This document shows, one piece after another, positions 58,190 through 64,000 of a stretch of DNA of 64,000 bases. This DNA is from Acorus gramineus. Its lineage: Eukaryota; Streptophyta; Magnoliopsida; Acorales; Acoraceae. Numbering within the stretch: position 1 is the first letter of the stretch; the number at the start of each line of letters is the position of its first letter. Made by a program: the position numbers and the translations under genes. The notes under the pieces were generated by a model. The model was not told where the DNA came from and made no database searches. It saw only the letters and a program-made list of their open reading frames with translations. The stretch is from contig CM060848.1 in NCBI GenBank assembly GCA_030737835.1, positions 7,276,063 through 7,340,062 of the forward strand, given 5' to 3'.

Positions 58190-58810
58190 TAGAAAATAGC
58201 GATCCGGGTATGGGCCAATAGGATCAGTCCGCTCCGCTTCTCTTGAAGTCTTCCACTGCGTCACCGATGATTCTCCTCCTTGATCACTATCGGAAACAGG
58301 GTTAGGGGTGACTTGCAAAAGACCCTTTGATGCTCAAGTCAGTACAATGCATGATTTAGGATTGTTGCAAAAAAGAATTTGTCCTCCCTTAATAGGGAGA
58401 GTTAGTTCCTTATTTATAGTATTTTGATGATACCCTAGAATCCTCTGTGGACTTCTTTCCCATCGGACGGATGGGAAGAGATCCCAGGTTTAAGGAATTG
58501 GTTATGTATTATTTGAGAGATTTGCATGATTTTCTATCATTATCCCTAAATAAATACACATAATTTGTTGGGATCTTGTGAATCAACTAGTGATTTTTCT
58601 AAATCCAGGATATATTGTTCTGATATCAGATAATCAGTTTAATGATAGCTCTAGATTTGATATATCTGCGAGGATTTAGAGAATCTTTGGTTGATGATCC
58701 TTGATTTAAAAACTTAATTATGAAATACTAACTTGAATTGGTGCTCAATTGTTGGGTATGGAGGGTTCGACGGGTCTGATCCACATATAATGGGCTATCC
58801 GGGTCGTGGG
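58190..58810 (-). repeat. LTR-like relic, possibly Tat type
   Basis: It shares GATGCTCAAGTCAGTA and the surrounding organisation with Y's LTR (53805-53825), followed by a TTTATAGTATTTTG-type promoter-like stretch. There is no coding sequence. It is cut at 58810 by the Tekay LTR. Confidence 0.35.
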
Positions 58811-61800
58811 TGTTATATATGTGTCACTTTTTGGCCTGCTGGTAACCATTGGAGCATTTTGGCAGTTTTTGAGTTTTTTCGTTTTTCGATCGGAACCGCT
58901 AAAATTTTGGACGGTTAGCTATCGTCCTGTGTTTAAGGACTCCGATTGAAAATCTAACTGCATATTATGTGTCCTGGTGCCATTCTAAGCCACTCATGAA
59001 AATTTCATCGAATTCCGATAACGTTTCTGAAATTTCACAGTTCAGGGGCGTATCCGGGTTTTGACCGAGCGAGAAGTCATTGGGAGAGTTGACTAGGTCA
59101 AAGTGGGCCTAAGACTTGGTCAACCCTTTTTGTTTTTTTGTGTGGTTGGGTTGACCTAAGTCAAATCCCACTTAAAAGCTTTTAATCCTCACCTAATCTA
59201 GCCTTCAGCATAATTAATCTTGATTAGCCCTAATTTTAAGTGAGTTGACTATTTAAGAAAGCAAAAAGTGGTTGCCCACTATTCATCATCTTCCCAAAAA
59301 GCTTCTCTCTCTCCCCCTCTCTCTTTTTCAAGCTTCTGAGCCCCTTGGAGTGCCCAAAGCTTAAAACCTAAAACCTAGAAAGTGTAGATCCGGTCCCGAT
59401 CTACACCCCGGTGCTTTCAAATTCGAATTCCTGCGAGTCTAGCCCTTCCTTCCGCCCTCTCTTCTCCTCAGATTTGAGCCTTTTCGGAGGTGGGAAGGGG
59501 TCTTGGTGGTGGAGACCCTTGGAGAGGCATTTCAGTGCGAGAAGAGCTTCCAGATCCCTTCTTTTCCTCTCCTTGCTTTGGGTAAGCTCTCCTTCCTTGC
59601 TTTTCTTGTTTAGATGCATGTTAGGGGAGGTTTTGGGGTGTGTGGAGGGCGGCTGGTGGCTGCCGGTGGTGGTTGGGGTGGTCGGAGGCCATTGGTGGCC
59701 GGAGGTTGGTGGTAGGGGTGCTCGGACAGGGTGGTGGTCTGTCCCGGGCAGGATGGCAGCAGGCGCACAGGCAGGCACACAGGCAGGCAGCAGCAGGCGT
59801 GCAGCGGCTGGGCGCGTGCGCGGACGTACGCGCGGGCGTGCGCTCGGGTTGCGCTGGGCGTGCTGGTTGCTGGCGTGCCAGGTGTGCTGGGCACGCGTGC
59901 AGGGCGCTGTGCTGGGGTGCAGTGCGCGCGGGTGCACCCGGGAGAGGCTGGCGAGCGGCTGGTGCGAGGAGCTGGTCGAGCGGCTGGTACGAGGAGCTGG
60001 TCGAGCGGCTGGTACGAGGAGCTGGTCGAGCGACTGGTGCCGAGAGTTGTGCGAGCGGATGATGCGCGCGGAGTGCGAGCGGGGCGAGGCAGGGTAGGTG
60101 CGTGCGGGGTGCGCGCGGGGCGAGGCGCTGGGCGCGCGGGGCGTGCGGTGTGCTCGCGGGCCAGCGCGGGGCGTGCGGGGTGAGCGCGGGCTGCTGCGCT
60201 GGGGCGCAGCGGGCGCGCGGTGCACCCGGGGAGCTCGGCTGCATGTCCAGGCACACGGGCAGGGGCCCGGCGGTGCGCATGGGTGCGCGGGCTGAGGCGC
60301 GGCGGCGCATCCGGGGGCGGGTGGCCGTGCGGGTGGTTGCCGGGGGTGCGGGAGTGAGTCGGGGTGCTCGGGCTAACGTGCGTACGGGCCGTATGTACGT
60401 TTGCCCGAGTATTGGGTGTTTAGGTGTATGTTTTTGTGTATTTTGTGGTAATTGTGGATTTTACTCACCAGTTGATACCCTGTCTTGCAGATCTTGACGG
60501 ACGGTCGCGCGACGACCCGACTTCCGGTGAGTGGGACAATCCAACCCAGTTGGGAGGCGCTATACGCACTTGGGCGTATATCGTCCTCCCCTGGGGCACC
60601 ATAGAATAATATTAACCTGTTTAATATGTAATCCTTGCAGCATGATTGATATGTAGTATGCATGCTACCCTAGACTGATTATGTTAGGGACTTGCACCCT
60701 TAGGTTGTGTAAGAGCCATGCATCTTGTCCCCTTTGTTATCATGCTAGGAAAGCCTCGGCCTTTGTATGCCCAATTAGTTTAACTTGTTAAATTAAATGC
60801 AACTGGTAATATTGCATGCCTTAGGGAATATTAAGGGGCCTTGCGAGGTCAACATTGAGACCCGGGCTAGGGTGCTCCGTGTTCCTTGTTTGGTTGTCGG
60901 GACGTCCTATATCGGGACCTCCTGTTGCCCTCCCAAGGTTTCTTTTCCCGTCTATATTAATGCATGTTCCCCGCATCTTGGTTATGCGCCCTGGAGGAAT
61001 TCTGATGAATTCAAGACACTAGAGTTGTAGAGATGTGTTGTCAGCGGATCCGAGTGGATCATATGCGTGTGGGTAGGCTGTTTCTCTCCCCTTCGTTGGA
61101 TCCGTGTAGGGACTCCTCAGCATAGACAGACTATCCTGATAGAGGGCTCCCATCAGTAGGCACCTCCTGATCTTGGACTCGGACTGTGCTGAACGTGGGA
61201 GTAGACCAGGCACTAGCAGGCTATCCTGACAGAGGGCTCCCATCAGTAGGCACCTCCTGATCTTGGACTCGGACTGTGCTGAATGTGGGAGTAGACCAGG
61301 TAAGCTACGGTGTGGAGGAGAGGCTATCGGTGGACCAAGGGTGATTAACAGCCTAGTCAGTCCCAATATCCTATGTCACCTGTTGAGGGGTGAGGGTGAG
61401 TGTATGGATGTGTATGGATGTGTTTGGATGATTATCAGTCCCAATATCCTATGTCACCTATTGAGGGGTGAGGGTGAGGGTGTGGTGGTTCGGCGAAGTA
61501 CGAACTACTGGGTTTTATGTTATTATGCCACTTTGAGGCTGGTTGTTGATTAATTGCGGTTAATATATCTGTGATGCATGGGTTGTGCTGTTCACTGAGC
61601 GTGTGGCTCACCCCTCGCATAATTGTTTTTCCAGTGATTACTGAGGAGGACTTGAAGGAGGAGCTCCCTGAGCGACTGCACCAGTAGCGGAGTAGCGCTA
61701 CGTCCCGCGAGTTGAGGCCATCAGCATCCTTCCTTTTATTGTATGTATATATTTCTGTGCTTGGGCACCCAGTTGTGTATATTTGGATGTATGTGTGTAT

Positions 61801-62027
61801 ATTGGCTCTCACAGGACATTTGATTTGTATCGAGTCTGTAGTGTGTTTTGGATTACAGACTCAGTCTTTTAGCTTCCGCATCTGTGTATATATTATGTCA
61901 GCCTTGCTTGATCTGTGTTGTTGTCATTTTAGTTGTTGTTAGAGTGGTTTATTGATTCCCTGTTTAGACTGCTGATATCATATATACACTTGCCGCGCCC
62001 CGGGGACGGCCGCCCTGGGGCGTGACA
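58811..62027 (+). repeat. Tekay 5' LTR (plus), 3.2 kb
   Basis: It starts TGTTATATATGTGTCAC, ends GGGGCGTGACA and is followed by the PBS. It has a TATA-like CTATTTAAG (59249-59257), the conserved ACTATTCATCATC block, a splice-donor-like GGTAAGCTC near 59580, a GC-rich block (about 59770-60390) and GGGTGAGGGTGAGGGTG near 61465. It belongs to the same subfamily as the LTRs at 39142, 47052 and 26671. Its 3' partner lies beyond the window. Confidence 0.92.
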
Positions 62028-62032
62028 AAAGT

Positions 62033-62044
62033 TGGTATCAGAGC
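62033..62044 (+). other. Primer binding site, initiator Met tRNA
   Basis: TGGTATCAGAGC starts 5 bp after the LTR end. Confidence 0.93.
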
Positions 62045-62147
62045 CTGGTCCTGTCAGAGCCAATTGTCTTCTTTTTCGTAGAGATGAGTCCTAGGATTTC
62101 TATATGAGTATTCTGATCCTAGTGTCTGGTTTTCTTAGGTTGCTGAT

Positions 62148-64000
62148 ATGGCTCCTCGTGGAGGACGGCGCGGACGAGGTCCCTCTCGACCTTTGGAGGT
62201 TTCCCGACCTGCCAGAGGCGAGGATGCTATTGGAGAGTCCTCAGCCGTGAGGCCAGGATCGGCAGTGGAGCCTCCTGCCTGGGAGCGCGCGTTTGCGCGG
62301 TTAGCAGATATGGTGGAGACACAGACCAGGGCATTGGAGGCCCAGACGAGGATGTTGGCAGAGCAGGCACGGGATATTCAGGAGCTGCGGGCGGCCCGCG
62401 AGGCAGTTCCGCAGGTTCCTCTGGTGGCAGATCCACCTGTGGTACCCGATGTACCCCCAGTCCCTGTGGCTGTTCCGGCGGTGAGAGTTCAGGATCCCCA
62501 GGAGAGCAAGGTGGTGCTAGAGGCTGCAGCGCGAGTGCAGCAGAGTGGCCTCGCAGCCTTTCTGAAGCTCCACCCTCCCGAGTTCCGCGGTCAGACAGCG
62601 GATCCCCTTGCCCCAGAGCGCTGGCTGATGGAGGTGGATGGTATCTTCTCGACCATGCTTTGCACGGATCGCCAGCGAGTCTCCCTGGCCACTTTTATGC
62701 TGAAGGGTAGCGCCGCCGACTGGTGGGCTACTAGATCAGTGGACATCCCGGAGGGAGTGGAGCAGCTTACATGGGCGGAGTTCCGGAGGTATTTCTTGGA
62801 GGAGTACTTCCCGTTCTCGACGAGGCAGATCGTGATGCGGGAGTTTGAGCAGCTGACACAGGGCTCTATGTCCGTCGCTGACTACTCTACGCTCTTCACG
62901 AGGCTATCCAGATTTGCTCCAGCCCTGGTGATGGACAAGGAGACGAGGTGCCGTCGATTCGAGCTTGGCTTCAGCAGCGCCATTCGGGTGCACGTTACCT
63001 CCCAGGCATTCACGAGGTACTCCGACTTGGTGTCTAGAGCGAAGACAGTCGAGCGAGACCTCGGGATCCTCGTGACGGTTCCGACCCCTTCGGCAGATCA
63101 GAGGCCACCCAGGAGCCAGGACCAGGCCAGCGCAGGAAGAAGAGGGCCCGCTTTGATCGGTCAGCGGCTGCCCCTCCTCCAGCAGATGTGGTGCCAGCGC
63201 GAGGTCCAGCACCCATCGCAGCAGTGCCGGTCCAGGCGAGGCGACCAGAGTTGCGGCGCTGTTATCACTGTCAGCGCATCGGGCATATCTTGTATAATTG
63301 CCCTGATGCTGGCCGACCCAGAGTGATGCCTCCACAGCAGCAGTTGCAGCAGCAGCCTCAGCGCCACCCGCAGCAGCAGCCTCAGCGTCAGCAGCAGCCA
63401 CGGGGTGGCCAGGTTGACCAGAGGAGGCAGCCAGCGCAGCCGGCGAGGCGTGCCCCTGCTCCTCAGCCGCAGTTCGTGCAGGGCCGAGTGGCAGCGCTTT
63501 CGGCAGAGGAGGCTCAGGCATCAGGCAGCGTGGTCAGAGGTACTGTTCAGATCTCCCAGCTTCCTGCTTATGTATTGTTTGATTCCAGAGCCACACACTC
63601 GTTCGTGTCTCCTGCCTTTGCGAGACGGACGGGCGTGGCGTCCGCTCCTTTAGATGCTATCTTGGAGATATCATTGCCCGTGGGAGACCGTATTCTCCTC
63701 AGTTCAGTGTACCGAGGGTGTACGGTAGAGGTCGCGGAGCATGAGTTTCCAGTGGAGCTGGTGGAGCTCGCGATGACGGACTTTGATGCCATCCTGGGAA
63801 TGGATTGGCTTGCAGCTAGTCATGCCAGCATCGACTGTTTTGCCAAGTCGGTGTCATTCCACCTTCCGGGTCGGAGGTCCTTCCAGTTCGTGGGCGATCG
63901 AGACGTAGCCCCTTTGGGGTTCGTGTCGTCCATGCAGGCGTGGAGACTCCTTCAGGGTGGATGCGAGGGCTTTCTAGCTTACATTGCTCAGGAGGATGCA
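62148..64000 (+). pseudogene. gag: Tekay Gag-protease, frameshifted, runs off the window
   Basis: The frame opens with [15 protein letters not shown] and contains the capsid core ([31 protein letters not shown]). Near 63122, in the basic region after the capsid, a small indel shifts the frame, so the 392-residue frame ending at 63326 is out of register for its last 70 or so residues. The correct frame continues with an intact zinc knuckle CYHCQRIGHILYNC (about 63260), Gln-rich repeats and protease. The protease motif reads LFDSRATHSF (about 63575): Gly of the catalytic D-S-G is replaced by Arg, which should inactivate it. No further break is seen up to 64000. The rest of pol lies outside. Confidence 0.88.

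Noticed and set aside
1-64000. CRISPR arrays, bacterial defence systems, tRNA or rRNA genes
   Set aside because: No regularly spaced direct repeats with unique spacers and no cloverleaf or rRNA-like sequence were seen; the context is plant nuclear DNA.

Overview
The window is plant nuclear DNA made almost entirely of nested transposable elements. The evidence is initiator-Met-tRNA primer binding sites, Ty3/gypsy Gag-Pol with an integrase chromodomain, plant-mobile-domain (PMD) and FAR1/MULE-type relics, hAT and CACTA termini, and two spliced exons of a plant-type cytochrome P450. I see no bacterial operon, CRISPR array, tRNA or rRNA. The species cannot be named; a large, repeat-rich angiosperm genome fits.

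Layout. 1-7.88 kb is AT-rich intergenic DNA with a probable TIR element (973-2362), a decayed FAR1/MURA-like transposase (minus, about 4.94-6.45 kb) split by a fold-back MITE (5378-5674), and an LTR-like stretch. 7.88-26.6 kb holds two decayed Tekay/Del-type chromoviruses in convergent orientation, joined pol-to-pol near 19.55 kb. The left LTR carries an 8-bp-TSD hAT element and a 3.4 kb CACTA element. The right 5' LTR/PBS is partly duplicated. 26.6-51.0 kb is the remnant of a Tat-type Ty3 element (called X) that carries an antisense, intron-containing PMD gene. X is split by two solo Tekay LTRs (26671-30146 and 34488-38433) and by one young, full-length Tekay element (39142-49993, TSD GACCC) lying inside X's 3' LTR. 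51.0-54.2 kb is a second Tat element (Y, minus) with a 619 bp LTR, truncated where X's LTR begins. 54.2-58.2 kb is low-copy-looking DNA with the last two exons of a CYP90/CYP724-like P450 (minus). 58.2-58.8 kb is another LTR-like relic. 58.8-64.0 kb is a plus-strand Tekay 5' LTR plus gag-pro that runs off the window.

Function. The only product likely to be close to functional is the Gag-Pol of the 39-50 kb element: gag, CCHC knuckle, protease, RT, RNase H, integrase and chromodomain are all present, broken by one apparent 1-nt deletion in protease. The P450 is a 3' fragment whose upstream exons would have to lie beyond the TE block.

Most striking observation. Palindromic dyads of the GCC box (AGCCGCC, the core bound by ERF transcription factors) recur upstream of the TATA box in X's LTR and also upstream of the antisense PMD gene of the same element.
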